Part shown: positions 29,448 through 39,850 of the stretch, one piece after another | How positions within the stretch are numbered: the stretch's first letter is position 1 | Layout of the letters: each line of letters opens with the position of its first letter | Assembly: GCF_000281085.1 (NCBI RefSeq) | Contig: NZ_JH767525.1 | Location: 263,867-315,069, forward strand | Length of the DNA: 51,203 bases | Direction: 5' to 3' | Origin: Catenovulum agarivorans YM01 | GTDB lineage: Bacteria > Pseudomonadota > Gammaproteobacteria > Enterobacterales > Alteromonadaceae | Position numbers and translations under genes: made by a program | The notes under the pieces: generated by a model | What the model saw: only the letters and a program-made list of their open reading frames with translations | Told to the model about the DNA's origin: nothing | Databases searched by the model: none

Positions 29448-29921
29448 TTAATTCGCTACCTTATCAAAACATATTTCGATATGGGCAGAGCCAGATTCCG
29501 CTTCAAACGGCATAATGACGATTGGCCCATCAGATTTGTGGGTAATTGTATGGCCTTTACCAGAAACCACCATAGGTGTGGCCATGTCGAAATCGTAGCC
29601 CTTTTCAGCGAGTAATTTTTTCGCGCCGCCAGTAACCATGTTGGTTATTTCACCAACCATATCGGTTACCTCTTCGTTTATACCATCAGGTTTTTCACCT
29701 AACATACGGCTCATAATTTCTAGAGCGAGTCCTTCTTCAAAGGATACAGAAAACGATCCTTTGGTTTGAGGACCAACCATGCCAATTAATCCCGACACAT
29801 CTCCACGAGCGACTTCATCTTTTTTTAACCTTGGTTTTAGAGGCTTAAGCTCCAACATCGCCATAGTGCTAATAACGTTAACTAATGAAGAAAGAAATGG
29901 GTTGACGAATTCTACATTCAT
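29448..29921 (-). CDS. CheX-like chemotaxis phosphatase domain protein
   Basis: 157 residues. The E-x-x-N phosphatase motif lies in [18 protein letters not shown], as in CheX/CheC proteins that dephosphorylate response regulators. The N-terminus [20 protein letters not shown] is also family-like. It probably acts on a CheY-like receiver; the chemoreceptor is nearby but separated from it by yjbQ and an intergenic gap. It forms a pair with yjbQ on the minus strand. Confidence 0.88.
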   Translation of the reverse strand: MNVEFVNPFLSSLVNVISTMAMLELKPLKPRLKKDEVARGDVSGLIGMVGPQTKGSFSVSFEEGLALEIMSRMLGEKPDGINEEVTDMVGEITNMVTGGAKKLLAEKGYDFDMATPMVVSGKGHTITHKSDGPIVIMPFEAESGSAHIEICFDKVAN

Positions 29922-30120
29922 ATCAATATCCTAAGACGACCCTTTTAATAAATAAAATAAAAATACCCAACAAGTTTGCCTTGCACTGCAAATTTTGTAA
30001 ACCCAAATAACACATGGCTTTTTCAGCAAGGCAGTTGAATAATCTAAAGCAACCAACTGCTAACAAATTACCCAGATCTCAGGTTATATAGTAAACTCTT
30101 ATATAAAGGGTAAAAGTAAA

Positions 30121-30387
30121 ATGGCAATGCAGCAAGCAAGTTTATTTGAAATTGAAGTAAAAAGCCCATGCATACATGTATGCCAAAGTGGGCCCAGAGG
30201 CTATTGCAAAGGTTGTTTACGCAGCCGTGAAGAGCGATTTTATTGGGAAAAACTTACTTCGCCGCAAAAACTTCAGGTAATACAACTATGTGCATTACGC
30301 CGTAAAAAGCTCAATTCAAAAAAAGCCCAGCAGCAAGAAAAAGCATTGCTTGCAGAGATTCAAGCTCAACAACTCGATTTGTTTTAA
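30121..30387 (+). CDS. DUF1289 family small Cys-rich protein
   Basis: 88 residues. The motif SPCIHVCQ, then YCKGCLRSREERFYWEKLT, has four cysteines that likely bind metal, the DUF1289 (YdhL) signature. Function of the family is unknown. It converges with the OsmC-family gene, with 3 bases between them. Confidence 0.9.
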   Translation: MAMQQASLFEIEVKSPCIHVCQSGPRGYCKGCLRSREERFYWEKLTSPQKLQVIQLCALRRKKLNSKKAQQQEKALLAEIQAQQLDLF

Positions 30388-30390
30388 CCC

Positions 30391-30819
30391 TCATTCTTCA
30401 ATAAAAGTGACGTTAGCCTCAATTTCAACACCAGCTGCTCTTAACATGGCTGCAACTGAACAGTATTTATCTAAAGATAAATTAACCGCTTTTTCGACAG
30501 CCACCTCACTGACACCAGATGCCGAGATTTTAAATGCGAGTACGATATTTTCAAATACAGCCGGTATTTGATCTTTACGTGTGGCTGTAACATTTACGTC
30601 AAGCGAAGTTAAATTGGCTTTTTTCTTTTGCAAAATGGTTACAACATCAAAAGATGCACAGCCCGCTAGACCCATCAGAACCATTTCCATTGGCCGAGTA
30701 CCTGCATCTAAACCACCGGCACTTGGAGGACCATCCATTAAAACCGAATGACCAGTGCTAGAATTTGCTAAAAACTGCTTATTACCTTTCCAAGATATTT
30801 GTATAGGTTGGCTTGACAT
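30391..30819 (-). CDS. OsmC family protein (YhfA-like)
   Basis: About 142 residues from the ATG at 30819 (MSSQPIQISWKG); an upstream in-frame ATG adds 16 residues without family likeness. The segments GTRPMEMVLMGLAGCASFDV and the C-terminal SLDKYCSVAAMLRAAGVEIE carry the two redox cysteines of the OsmC fold. YhfA members are of uncertain role; relatives reduce organic peroxides. Divergent from the PLP gene. Confidence 0.88.
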   Translation of the reverse strand: MSSQPIQISWKGNKQFLANSSTGHSVLMDGPPSAGGLDAGTRPMEMVLMGLAGCASFDVVTILQKKKANLTSLDVNVTATRKDQIPAVFENIVLAFKISASGVSEVAVEKAVNLSLDKYCSVAAMLRAAGVEIEANVTFIEE

Positions 30820-30875
30820 AATATAGATTACTCTCCAATCTGATGAATTATAATGAGTTTGACACAAAGCATCTT

Positions 30876-32117
30876 ATGACAAAAGCAAAAGGTTTCACTA
30901 CTAAACTAGTCCACGCAGAGCGTCAACAAAAGCCGCATGCGGGCGCAATTCATTTTCCTGTCGACCATTCTGTTCTCTTTGCGTATGAAAAAGCTGACGA
31001 TTTAATTGATGTCTTCCAAGGGCGCAGCAGCCAACATGCATATGCTCGACAATCTTCACCTAGCATTAGTAGCTTACAAAACACCATAAGCTATTTAGAA
31101 GGTGGCCACGCAAGTTTAGTATTTTCTAGCGGTATGGCAGCGCTCACCACCCTAATGCTCACTTTACTAAAAGCTGGTGATCACGTTATTTTCAGTCGCT
31201 TTGTTTTCGGCAATACTAATAGCTTTGCAGACACATTAAGCAATTTAGGTATCGAAATTAGTTTAGTTGATATAACCAACATAGAAGAAGTTCAGTCGTC
31301 AATAAAACCGAATAGCCGTTTGTTGTTTTGTGAAACCATTGCTAACCCAATGACACAAGTGGCGGATATCAATGCTTTAGGTAACCTGTGTAGCAGACAT
31401 AATCTCCTCTTTACTGTCGACAATACTATGACCCCGAGCTATTTGTTGGATGCGGCAAACTACCCCATAGATCTATTAATTACCTCGTTGACCAAATATT
31501 TTGGCGGGCATGCAAATGCTTTAGGGGGCGCAATCATAGATATGGGGAAATTTGACTGGCGCAACTTCCCAAATATTCTACCCACTTATCAGAAAAATGC
31601 TCCTCAAGATTGGGGGTTAACCCAAGTTAAAAAGAAAGGATTACGTGACATGGGTGCTTGTTTGTCGGCTGATTCTGCTCATCTGCTCGCGGTTGGGTCT
31701 GAAACCATGGCTTTGCGCCTTGAAAGATCGTGCAAAAATGCACATACGCTAGCCAACTATTTAAATAATCACGAAAAGATCAAAAGTGTATTTTATCCTG
31801 GCCTGACGGACCACCCACAACACCAATTAGCATCGATACAATTTACGCACTTTGGTGCGATTTTAAGCTTCGCACCTATCGATGACATTGACTGCATAAA
31901 AGTTATAGATGCGTTTGAGTTAATTTTATGTTCTACCCACCTTGGTGACAATCGCACGCTCGCAATTCCAGTCGCGCAAACAATTTATTATGAAATGGGC
32001 AAAGAAAAACGAGCCGCCATGGGTATCAGCGAAAACATGATCAGACTATCCGTAGGCATTGAAGATATTGATGATTTAATCGAAGACTTAGCCCAAGCGT
32101 TAAATAAATTAGACTAG
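30876..32117 (+). CDS. Cys/Met metabolism PLP-dependent enzyme (cystathionine gamma-synthase family)
   Basis: About 413 residues. Fold-type I signatures: YARQSSPSISSLQNTISYLE, SSGMAALTTLMLTLL, the aspartate in FTVDNTMTPSYL, and the PLP lysine in LITSLTKYFGGHANALGG. The C-terminal RLSVGIEDIDDLIEDL is typical. It works on homoserine or methionine derivatives: a gamma-synthase, sulfhydrylase or gamma-lyase cannot be separated by eye. The ATG at 30876 is preferred over 30843 because MTKAKGFTTKLVHAE is the normal family start. Confidence 0.88.
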   Translation: MTKAKGFTTKLVHAERQQKPHAGAIHFPVDHSVLFAYEKADDLIDVFQGRSSQHAYARQSSPSISSLQNTISYLEGGHASLVFSSGMAALTTLMLTLLKAGDHVIFSRFVFGNTNSFADTLSNLGIEISLVDITNIEEVQSSIKPNSRLLFCETIANPMTQVADINALGNLCSRHNLLFTVDNTMTPSYLLDAANYPIDLLITSLTKYFGGHANALGGAIIDMGKFDWRNFPNILPTYQKNAPQDWGLTQVKKKGLRDMGACLSADSAHLLAVGSETMALRLERSCKNAHTLANYLNNHEKIKSVFYPGLTDHPQHQLASIQFTHFGAILSFAPIDDIDCIKVIDAFELILCSTHLGDNRTLAIPVAQTIYYEMGKEKRAAMGISENMIRLSVGIEDIDDLIEDLAQALNKLD

Positions 32118-32230
32118 TTACAATTGTTAAGACAATGAAAATTTTCTAGCATGTCGCGCTATTTAAGTCTATTCTCTAAATCATAATGATAAACTTTTGA
32201 AATTTATGGCGAGTATCAAGGAGCTGCACA

Positions 32231-32500
32231 GTGAAATTGCATGATGATATTCATAACTATTATGAAAATTTAGTCATTAATAAACTTCAGCAAATGAACA
32301 TCAATGAAGAAACTAAAGACGCTGACTATTTGGCTGATCTGTGTTGCTTAGTGCTAAACCAGCTGCCGCCACGTTATATCAGGTATGAAGTAGATATGGC
32401 TTTTTATATGCCTCAAGCTGAGCGCTTACAAATGGAAATGAATGTAGATAGCGCAATTAGAAGTGCCATCAAATTTCTGACGGAGCGAGACAAGCGCTAA
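32231..32500 (+). CDS. ComFB-like late competence domain protein
   Basis: 89 residues. The pattern IHNYYENLVINKLQQM, then DYLADLCCLVLNQLPPRYIRYE and DMAFYMP, fits the ComFB family. In cyanobacteria and others this family has been linked to nucleotide second messengers; its role here is not known. AGGAG lies shortly before the GTG start. The next gene follows after one base. Confidence 0.82.
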   Translation: MKLHDDIHNYYENLVINKLQQMNINEETKDADYLADLCCLVLNQLPPRYIRYEVDMAFYMPQAERLQMEMNVDSAIRSAIKFLTERDKR

Positions 32501-32501
32501 A

Positions 32502-32660
32502 ATGAGTTTAGAATCAGCACCAAAACATGTAAAACTAGCAGTTGACCTGATATATTTGCTTGAATCGAATGAAGTAGAACCTGAAGACGTATTAGCGGCT
32601 TTAAAATTGGTCGAAGATGACTTCAGACACAAAGTGGTTCAACGGAACAAACAACAATAG
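32502..32660 (+). CDS. ybaM: YbaM-like (DUF2496) small protein
   Basis: 52 residues, too short for most gene finders: MSLESAPKHVKLAVDLIYLL and then ESNEVEPEDVLAALKLVEDD. The opening closely follows the YbaM pattern of enterics (MSLENAPDDVKLAVDLI, recalled from memory). It starts one base after the ComFB-like stop, so translation is likely coupled. Function unknown. Confidence 0.8.
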   Translation: MSLESAPKHVKLAVDLIYLLESNEVEPEDVLAALKLVEDDFRHKVVQRNKQQ

Positions 32661-32696
32661 TAGTAACGGATGGGGGTTAACCCCAACAATTTTGAT

Positions 32697-34799
32697 ATGA
32701 AATTAAAGCGACTTTCTCAAAGTTTATTGGCGTGTTTTGCCTGTTATAACTTCAATGTCGGAGCGCAAGATGCGTTGTCAGGCGACTTATTCAGTTTGCC
32801 GATAGAACAGTTAATGCAACTAGAAGTTGCAAGCGCAACCTTGTCTAACGAGTCTTTATTAGATGTGCCATCTAGTGTAGCTGTATTTAATCGTGACGAA
32901 ATAAAAAAGCTCGGTCTAGACTATGTTCACGAACTGACGAACTTTGTCACCGGCATTCAAAGTACTCGCTCAGATAGAGATCCGAAATTCAATAAAATAT
33001 CTGCGCGTGGCAAAGCATCAAGTTCAGAAGGCGGTGACATCCTAATTCTGCTAAATGGCCAACGTATAAATAGCGAATATTCTGGTGCAAATAACTACAC
33101 CTTTCCGTTAATCCCTTTAGCAATCGCAGAAAAAATTGAAATTATCAAAGGGCCAGGCTCGGCAATATATGGCTCAAATGCTTTTCTAGGTGTAATTAAT
33201 ATCATCACTGTTACCGATGAAGAGCCACAAGTTACAATTGAAACCGGCAACTTTGGTAGTATCAAAGCAACGGCTTCGGCTGGTTTTGTCCAGGACGATT
33301 TTTCAATCCAAGCCATAGTTAATCATTCGCAAGATGACGGCGATTTATATCAAGCGCAAATAGATAGCTTTAATCCTCAGGTATTACATGACACTCGAGA
33401 TCCGATAGAGCACCAAGAAGTTGTGCTAAACATTAAAAAAGCCAAAACATCACTGCAAGTCATTATGAGTGAACAGGACGCGCAAGACTATTACGTGCAA
33501 GGCATTCTGAATAATGACTTTAACCGAGCACAAATCAGTTCCAAGTTTATTACGTTTAATCAACAGCTTGATTGGAATGACACTTTATCTACAGATGTTT
33601 GGTTAGATTATCGTGATAACCAAAGTGATTTGGATTTATTAGGTTTACCTATGGGGATCTTTTTCCAAATAAGTGAGCCACAGTCTGCCGCCCCTTTGCT
33701 GGCAAAAACGCCTATTTACGAAAGAGCTAAAGGGCTCAGAATTAACAACTTTTATCAGTACAGTGATGATATTCGATTAAGTATTGGTTTTGAACATAGA
33801 CGAAGTAATTTACAAAAAGACGAGTCTAGCGCAAATTTCAACTATGCAAAGTGTTTGCAATCACAGGCTTGCCGCGCATATTTAGGCCAACAAGCTTTCG
33901 ACCCAGCTGAACTGCCTAACATTGAATATTATAATGGTGCATTTGAAGGTAAAGTTAAATTCACCGATGTAACAAAACGTGATATTAATGGTGCATTTGT
34001 CCAAGCTCAAATTCAAGCAAGCGACAAAACTCAGTTAACGCTCGCAGCTAGGTACGATAAATACAGCGATATTGGCAGTAATATAAGCCCAAGATTTAGT
34101 GTGGTGCATAACCTAAACGACAATGTCACCTTTAAAGCTAACTATGGTGAAGCCTACCGTGCGCCTCAATTCAATGAACTTGGATTGATTAATAACCCAC
34201 TGATATTAGGCAACATTAATTTAAAACCTGAAACGATAAAATCACTTGATTTTATTTCATTGATGCAATTTTCAGACTGGACAGCTTCACTAACTTATTT
34301 TCAGCACAGTATTAAAGACGCAATAGTGGCGGAGCCTGTAGCAACCACAGTAATGTTGAACAATCAAGATAGTAAAACAATCACTCGAGGCATTGAAGCT
34401 GAAATTACGTATATTCCAACCACAAACCTTTATCTAAAATCTGGGATTACCCACCTAATAGATAAAGGAAGCGATCAGTTTAAAGAATCAGATAACCTAC
34501 TGTTTTTAATAGTCAATTACAAACTTGATAAAGTGAATATCAACTTTTCTGCGAACTACCAAGATGATAAAGAAACACCTGAATATTTGAAATCGGAAGG
34601 CAATCTTACAGAATTGGATAGCTATTTAGTCGCTAACGGTAAAATTAGTTACCAATTCAGCGACCAAATAAATTTCTACTTTAAAGCGAAAAACTTGTTT
34701 GACAAAGAATATGCATCTCCAGCTATTAGCAATCGAGTATACGCAGGTCTGCCAAACAGAAGCCGACAGTGGTCTATCGGCGCTGAGTTTTCTTTTTAA
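32697..34799 (+). CDS. TonB-dependent outer-membrane receptor
   Basis: About 700 residues from the ATG at 32697, which gives a signal peptide ([19 protein letters not shown], cleaved near GAQ). The plug domain at about 50-170 includes [32 protein letters not shown] and the [20 protein letters not shown] signature. A beta-barrel follows and ends in aromatic residue F (IGAEFSF), as required for BAM insertion. The ligand (siderophore, vitamin, or oligosaccharide) is not evident. It stands alone, next to convergent ygiQ. Confidence 0.92.
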   Translation: MKLKRLSQSLLACFACYNFNVGAQDALSGDLFSLPIEQLMQLEVASATLSNESLLDVPSSVAVFNRDEIKKLGLDYVHELTNFVTGIQSTRSDRDPKFNKISARGKASSSEGGDILILLNGQRINSEYSGANNYTFPLIPLAIAEKIEIIKGPGSAIYGSNAFLGVINIITVTDEEPQVTIETGNFGSIKATASAGFVQDDFSIQAIVNHSQDDGDLYQAQIDSFNPQVLHDTRDPIEHQEVVLNIKKAKTSLQVIMSEQDAQDYYVQGILNNDFNRAQISSKFITFNQQLDWNDTLSTDVWLDYRDNQSDLDLLGLPMGIFFQISEPQSAAPLLAKTPIYERAKGLRINNFYQYSDDIRLSIGFEHRRSNLQKDESSANFNYAKCLQSQACRAYLGQQAFDPAELPNIEYYNGAFEGKVKFTDVTKRDINGAFVQAQIQASDKTQLTLAARYDKYSDIGSNISPRFSVVHNLNDNVTFKANYGEAYRAPQFNELGLINNPLILGNINLKPETIKSLDFISLMQFSDWTASLTYFQHSIKDAIVAEPVATTVMLNNQDSKTITRGIEAEITYIPTTNLYLKSGITHLIDKGSDQFKESDNLLFLIVNYKLDKVNINFSANYQDDKETPEYLKSEGNLTELDSYLVANGKISYQFSDQINFYFKAKNLFDKEYASPAISNRVYAGLPNRSRQWSIGAEFSF

Positions 34800-36954
34800 A
34801 TTGATCTGATGTAAAACGAGTGGTCGCTTTCTGGAAACCCTGTTGTTTACCAGCTTGACCACTTGGCTTACGTCCCTGCTTATTCTGGCCTGCAGCTTTG
34901 CGACGGCTTTCGGCTGGAACTAAACAATCTTGTCCATTACCTATAAGCTTACTTAAGCCCATTTTCTTCAAAGCTTCACGTATCATTGGCCAGCCTTGCT
35001 CATCATGATAGCGCAATAAAGCTTTATGTAATCTACGCTGCCTATCCCCTTTCGGAATAAAAACCTTTTCACTCTTGTGCGTAACTTTGTGTAGAGGGTT
35101 AGATTGCGAATGATACATAGTGGTCGCATTTGCCATAGGCGACGGATAAAAGTTTTGAACCTGATCTAGTTTAAAGCGGTTTTTCTTCAGCCAAATAGCT
35201 AAGTTAACCATGTCTTCATCTGTTGTACCTGGATGAGACGCAATAAAATAAGGTATCAAGTATTGCTCTTTGCCTGCTTCTTTAGAGTACTTATCAAACA
35301 GCTCTTTAAATTTATAATAAGTACCCATTCCAGGCTTCATCATCTTACTCAGCGGCCCTTCTTCTGTGTGTTCAGGCGCAATTTTTAAATAGCCACCAAC
35401 ATGATGTGTCGCCAATTCTTTTACATATCTTGGGTCTTGAACAGCAAGGTCATAACGAACACCTGAGGCTATTAATATCTTTTTGATCCCCTTAATTTTG
35501 CGCGCCTTGCGGTAAAGGCTAATTGTTGGGCTATGGTCAGTATCCATATGCCCACAAATATCCGGCCACACACACGACATTCGGCGACATGTTTGTTCTG
35601 CTTTAGGATGTTTACATCTAAGCTTATACATGTTTGCTGTAGGCCCACCTAAGTCAGAAATAACACCGGTAAACCCAGGGACTGTGTCGCGGATTTGTTC
35701 AATTTCATGCAAGATAGATTCTTCAGAGCGGCTTTGAATAATCCGCCCTTCATGTTCAGTAATTGAACAGAAAGTACAACCGCCAAAACACCCCCGCATG
35801 ATGTTAACCGAGGTTTTGATCATGTCGTACGCTGGTATTTTCGCTTTACCATAACTTGGGTGTGGTATCCGGGCAAAAGGTAAACCAAACACAGCATCCA
35901 TTTCTGAAGTTTCTAACGGAAACGCTGGCGGATTAATCCAAACAATTCTGTCACCATGGCGTTGTACTAAAGCTCTAGCGCAACCTGGGTTGGTCTCTTG
36001 ATGTAATATTCTAGAAGCATGGGCATAATATGTTTTTTGCGCTCTAACTATGTCGTATGAAGGTAAATTAACGTAAGTTTTTTCCCAAGGTCGACGTGTT
36101 TTTGCCGGCTGAATTGTGACCACTTGTACGTCAGAAGTCTCAGTAGCTTGATTGGTTTCGCAAGTCGACTCTTGAATCATTTCATATGGATTGGGGATAG
36201 GATCAATTTTCCCCAATTTGTCTAGCTCGGTTGAATCAACACCGTACCATTCAGGCAATGGCTCTTTGCGTAAAACCGCAGTGCCACGAATATCCTGCAT
36301 CTGGTCGATTGTTTCGCCTGCTGCAAGACGATGCGCGACATCTGCTAGCGGCCGTTCGGCATTACCATAAATTAAAATATCTGCTTTAGAGTCAAATAAC
36401 ACAGAGCGACGCACTTTATCTGACCAATAATCATAATGTGCAATGCGGCGTAAGCTTGCTTCTATACCACCAATAACGACTGGAACCTTGTACGCTTCTT
36501 TGCATCTTTGCGTGTATACAGTAACGGCTCTATCGGGTCTTTTCCCACCTATGTTACCCGCTGTGTATGCATCATCATGACGTAATTTTCGATCTGAAGT
36601 ATAGCGATTAATCATAGAGTCCATATTGCCAGCGGTCACACCAAAAAACAGATTTGGTTTCCCCAAACGCATAAAATCTTGTTTTGAAGTCCAGTCAGGC
36701 TGAGAAATAATGCCAACACGAAAGCCTTGCGCCTCGAGCATGCGTCCAATTACAGCCATGCCAAAACTAGGATGGTCTACATAAGCATCACCGGTAATAA
36801 TGATAATGTCACAACTATCCCAACCTAATTGCGCCATTTCCTTTTTTGACATAGGCAAAAATGGTGCCGGTTTAGATTGAAAATTTGGACTGGAATAAGA
36901 AAAGAGATCGCGATCCGCTTTCATGCGCTGCGCTAGCATAGATACACCCAACAA
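34774..36954 (-). CDS. ygiQ: YgiQ family radical SAM protein
   Basis: 726 residues. The cluster motif [16 protein letters not shown] has the CxxxCxxC spacing of radical SAM enzymes. N-terminal [20 protein letters not shown] is a B12-binding-like region typical of UPF0313/YgiQ. The C-terminus is basic and Lys/Arg/Gln-rich. Reaction unknown. Its 3' end overlaps the TonB receptor 3' end by about 25 bases, convergent. Confidence 0.94.
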   Translation of the reverse strand: MLGVSMLAQRMKADRDLFSYSSPNFQSKPAPFLPMSKKEMAQLGWDSCDIIIITGDAYVDHPSFGMAVIGRMLEAQGFRVGIISQPDWTSKQDFMRLGKPNLFFGVTAGNMDSMINRYTSDRKLRHDDAYTAGNIGGKRPDRAVTVYTQRCKEAYKVPVVIGGIEASLRRIAHYDYWSDKVRRSVLFDSKADILIYGNAERPLADVAHRLAAGETIDQMQDIRGTAVLRKEPLPEWYGVDSTELDKLGKIDPIPNPYEMIQESTCETNQATETSDVQVVTIQPAKTRRPWEKTYVNLPSYDIVRAQKTYYAHASRILHQETNPGCARALVQRHGDRIVWINPPAFPLETSEMDAVFGLPFARIPHPSYGKAKIPAYDMIKTSVNIMRGCFGGCTFCSITEHEGRIIQSRSEESILHEIEQIRDTVPGFTGVISDLGGPTANMYKLRCKHPKAEQTCRRMSCVWPDICGHMDTDHSPTISLYRKARKIKGIKKILIASGVRYDLAVQDPRYVKELATHHVGGYLKIAPEHTEEGPLSKMMKPGMGTYYKFKELFDKYSKEAGKEQYLIPYFIASHPGTTDEDMVNLAIWLKKNRFKLDQVQNFYPSPMANATTMYHSQSNPLHKVTHKSEKVFIPKGDRQRRLHKALLRYHDEQGWPMIREALKKMGLSKLIGNGQDCLVPAESRRKAAGQNKQGRKPSGQAGKQQGFQKATTRFTSDQFKKKTQRR

Positions 36955-37092
36955 AGCGAGAATAGAAATAAAGGCCGATCATACCAAAATCTCTACTAGT
37001 TAACAAAAGAGACACGGAAATATTTATCAAACAAGCTAAACTATAGGATAACTAAAGAAGCTGCGCAGCAGCACAAAAGCGAGAATGATACA

Positions 37093-39408
37093 GTGAGAAT
37101 TTTGCCATTTGTCGCAAGCATGTATTTTATATCTTTACCTACAGCAGCATGGCAGATACTTGAGCGGCCAAATACGTTAGCAAGTGATGTAGAAGTTACG
37201 TCTAATGTTGTTGATAAAGCCCAAGCGATTAAGTTAGCTGCCGACGACTCGTCTCAAAAATTATTAGCTACTTTAAGCAATTCTACCGAAAACACTTTTG
37301 TAGTGCAGCTGCCAACCGCGACAGGTGAATTAGTTGATTTCAATATCTCTCGAACGAATGAAATTACTGGTCAACTACAACAGGATTACCCACAAATAAA
37401 AAGTTTTAAAGGCCATCAAGTTAGTGACCCAACTCAGCTAGCCAGAATTACCATAGGCCCAAATGGCTTTTACGCAATGTACTTGCTAGATGGCCAAGTT
37501 TGGTACTTGGACCCAGATACAAATGGCCAGTACCAGTTGTATACGGGTCACAGCGATTTAAAACATGATGAGGTTTTAATAACTGAGCAGCTACAGACAT
37601 CTAACTTACTAGCAAGAGGACCTTTGTCTGCCGAACCAGGTATAGTTACATACCGCATAGCCGTTGCAGCAACAGGTGAATATACCCAGTTTTACAATAA
37701 CAAAACAAACGCCCTGAATGGCATAGTCACGACCATTAATCGAGTAAATTTGTTGTTTGAGCGCGATTTGGCCATTCAATTGCAATTGATTGACAACAAT
37801 GATCTGCTGATATTTACCAATGCAAGTACAGACCCATTTGCTAACGATGATCCGGATGCAGATATCGCGGCGGCACAGCAAACCATTGATAATATAATTG
37901 GTTCTAGTAACTACGACCTTGGACACGTGTTTGCAACTGATGGTGGTGGTTTGGCGCAAGTTGGTGCCGTATGCAGAAGCGGATTAAAAGCACAAGCCAT
38001 GACGGGCACGCCTAGGCCACAGGGAGATTCATTCAACGTAGATTTTGTTGCCCATGAAATCGGCCATCAATTAGGTGCTTTACATACATTCAACGGAACA
38101 GCAGGTTTTTGTGACGGTGGCAGAATTGATGACTCGGCGTATGAACTAGGCGGCGGCGTAACCATAATGGGATACGCAGGTATTTGTTCAGACAACAGTG
38201 GCAACGAAAATGTCCGAACAACATCTATCGCCAATTTCCATTTTCAAAGTATCAGCGAGATCCATAATTATGTACGCTTTAGTGGTGGTAGAAACTGCGG
38301 AACCCACCAAACAAGTGACAATCTGTCACCGACAGTCAACGCAGGAAGCGATAAAACCATTCCAGCCAACACACCATTTGTTTTGACGGGACAAGCAAAC
38401 GACGCAAACCAAGATTCGTTAATTTACACGTGGGAACAATATGATTTAGGCACGGCAACGAGTGACAAATCTGATTGGGGTACCAGTGGAGATGGACCCA
38501 TTTTTAGAAACTATGCGGCAACGACCTCTCCTGCTAGGTATATCCCAAATATCCAAGATTTAATTTTTTTGCGGAGTACCAGCGCGGAACTACTCCCGTC
38601 AACATCACGGCAGATGACTTTTAAATTTGTCGCTAAAGATCAAAAAGGCGGTGTGGCACATGATGAGTTAACCGTGAATGTAAGAGCCGACACTGGACCA
38701 TTTGTTGTTACCAAACCAAGTGGAGGTGAAGACTTTGTGGGCCGCCAACTAATAGACGTAAATTGGCAAGTTAATGGCACTGACAACTTCTGCAGCCAAG
38801 TAAACATTTTAATGAATACTGATTTAGATGATACCTTTGAATATACGCTAGCTGCAAACACACCAAACGATGGCCAACAACAAATTGAATTGCCAAATAC
38901 CACAGCTACCCAAGCAAAATTGATGGTTATCTGTGCTAGCCAACAGTTCTTCAATTTAAACAGTGGGTTCTTTTCAATTGCCGCTGACCTACAACCTTTA
39001 ATTACCGGGCAAAATACATTTGAAGTAGACCAAGGGGAAAACTTCACTATATCGATAAATGATTTAGTGATAGACAACCCAACAAACTCAGCCATAGAAG
39101 TAATTATATTAAATGGAACCAATTATACTGTTTCTGACAATGTAATAACGATTACAAATGCAGAGCGGAGCGAAGTTTCTATTAATGTACAAGTGAGCAA
39201 CGGCACAGATACCAGCAACATATTCTCATTTTCAGCTAAAATTCAGAGCGACACACCAGACCCCATTGAGCCAGAAGCAGAAAATGAGAATTCAGCGGAT
39301 GTGACTATAAACATTAAAGCAGGCAGTTCTGGCACAACTAATCTATACTTATTAATGGTGCTGCTGGTTCTATCACTAGCGAAAAGCTACCGAAATTCAC
39401 CTAGTTAA
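37093..39408 (+). CDS. Secreted reprolysin-like metalloprotease with C-terminal anchor
   Basis: 771 residues from a GTG. A signal peptide (MRILPFVASMYFISLPTAAW) leads to a pro-region and a metzincin domain with HEIGHQLGALHTF, the HExxHxxGxxH zinc site, and a Met-turn GVTIMGYAGIC. Ig-like or PKD-like segments follow at about 400-720. The end has a Gly/Ser stretch, a hydrophobic helix (LYLLMVLLVLSLA) and basic residues, a layout like GlyGly-CTERM sorting tails. Probably secreted or surface-held and used to digest external protein. Confidence 0.9.
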   Translation: MRILPFVASMYFISLPTAAWQILERPNTLASDVEVTSNVVDKAQAIKLAADDSSQKLLATLSNSTENTFVVQLPTATGELVDFNISRTNEITGQLQQDYPQIKSFKGHQVSDPTQLARITIGPNGFYAMYLLDGQVWYLDPDTNGQYQLYTGHSDLKHDEVLITEQLQTSNLLARGPLSAEPGIVTYRIAVAATGEYTQFYNNKTNALNGIVTTINRVNLLFERDLAIQLQLIDNNDLLIFTNASTDPFANDDPDADIAAAQQTIDNIIGSSNYDLGHVFATDGGGLAQVGAVCRSGLKAQAMTGTPRPQGDSFNVDFVAHEIGHQLGALHTFNGTAGFCDGGRIDDSAYELGGGVTIMGYAGICSDNSGNENVRTTSIANFHFQSISEIHNYVRFSGGRNCGTHQTSDNLSPTVNAGSDKTIPANTPFVLTGQANDANQDSLIYTWEQYDLGTATSDKSDWGTSGDGPIFRNYAATTSPARYIPNIQDLIFLRSTSAELLPSTSRQMTFKFVAKDQKGGVAHDELTVNVRADTGPFVVTKPSGGEDFVGRQLIDVNWQVNGTDNFCSQVNILMNTDLDDTFEYTLAANTPNDGQQQIELPNTTATQAKLMVICASQQFFNLNSGFFSIAADLQPLITGQNTFEVDQGENFTISINDLVIDNPTNSAIEVIILNGTNYTVSDNVITITNAERSEVSINVQVSNGTDTSNIFSFSAKIQSDTPDPIEPEAENENSADVTINIKAGSSGTTNLYLLMVLLVLSLAKSYRNSPS

Positions 39409-39421
39409 AAGTAAACTTCAC

Positions 39422-39450
39422 TTGCAGTTAGGCGGTAAAATGCGTAGAAT
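39422..39450 (+). promoter_or_regulatory. Sigma-70 promoter of ssrA
   Basis: TTGCAG at 39422-39427 and TAGAAT at 39445-39450 with a 17-base spacer. Transcription would begin near 39457, giving a short 5' leader trimmed to the mature end. A GGCGG/CCGCC inverted repeat overlaps the promoter and may be the upstream gene's weak terminator. Confidence 0.75.
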
Positions 39451-39482
39451 CCGCCTTCCTTGAGTGAGCAACACCCTGATCA

Positions 39483-39848
39483 GGGGCCGATTAGGATTCG
39501 ACGGGTTTCTAAAACTCTAAGGTGCATGCCGTGGGGCGGTTGGCCACGTAAAAAGCCGCAAAAAAATAGTCGCAAACGACGAAACTTACGCTTTAGCAGC
39601 TTAATAACCTGCTCTTAGCACTTCTGCCCTAGCTTCCGCTTGTAAGACGGGGAATAACAGAAGTTCAAACCCAAACAAGATAGTGTGGATGCTCCCGCCT
39701 GAGAGCTGAAGCATGAAATTTAATTCAGGATAGTCTAATAGTGGCGTGTTTGTTCGCAGCTGCTAGATGAAATTAAAGACAAACTAAGCATGTAGTACCG
39801 AAGACGGCAGTTATTCGGACGGGGGTTCAAATCCCCCCGGCTCCACCA
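39483..39848 (+). ncRNA. ssrA: Transfer-messenger RNA
   Basis: Begins GGGGCCGATTAGGATTCGAC and ends with the tRNA-like GGTTCAAATC segment and CTCCACCA, including an encoded CCA. The tag frame at 39572-39604 codes for ANDETYALAA then TAA; the LAA end is a ClpXP and ClpAP degron. It rescues stalled ribosomes with SmpB. Its last 26 bases are one half of the duplicated attachment sequence of the element downstream, so the gene is kept intact after integration. Confidence 0.98.
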
Positions 39849-39849
39849 C
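39823..39849 (+). repeat. Attachment site, ssrA side (attL)
   Basis: A 27-bp sequence from GGGTTCAAATC to CTCCACCAC, the 3' end of ssrA, repeated exactly at 48259-48285. The offset is 8436 bp. The crossover took place somewhere in these 27 bases. Confidence 0.95.
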
Positions 39850-39850
39850 A

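Noticed and set aside
38640-39122. 160-codon minus-strand frame opposite the protease gene
   Set aside because: Shadow of the real gene, no family likeness.
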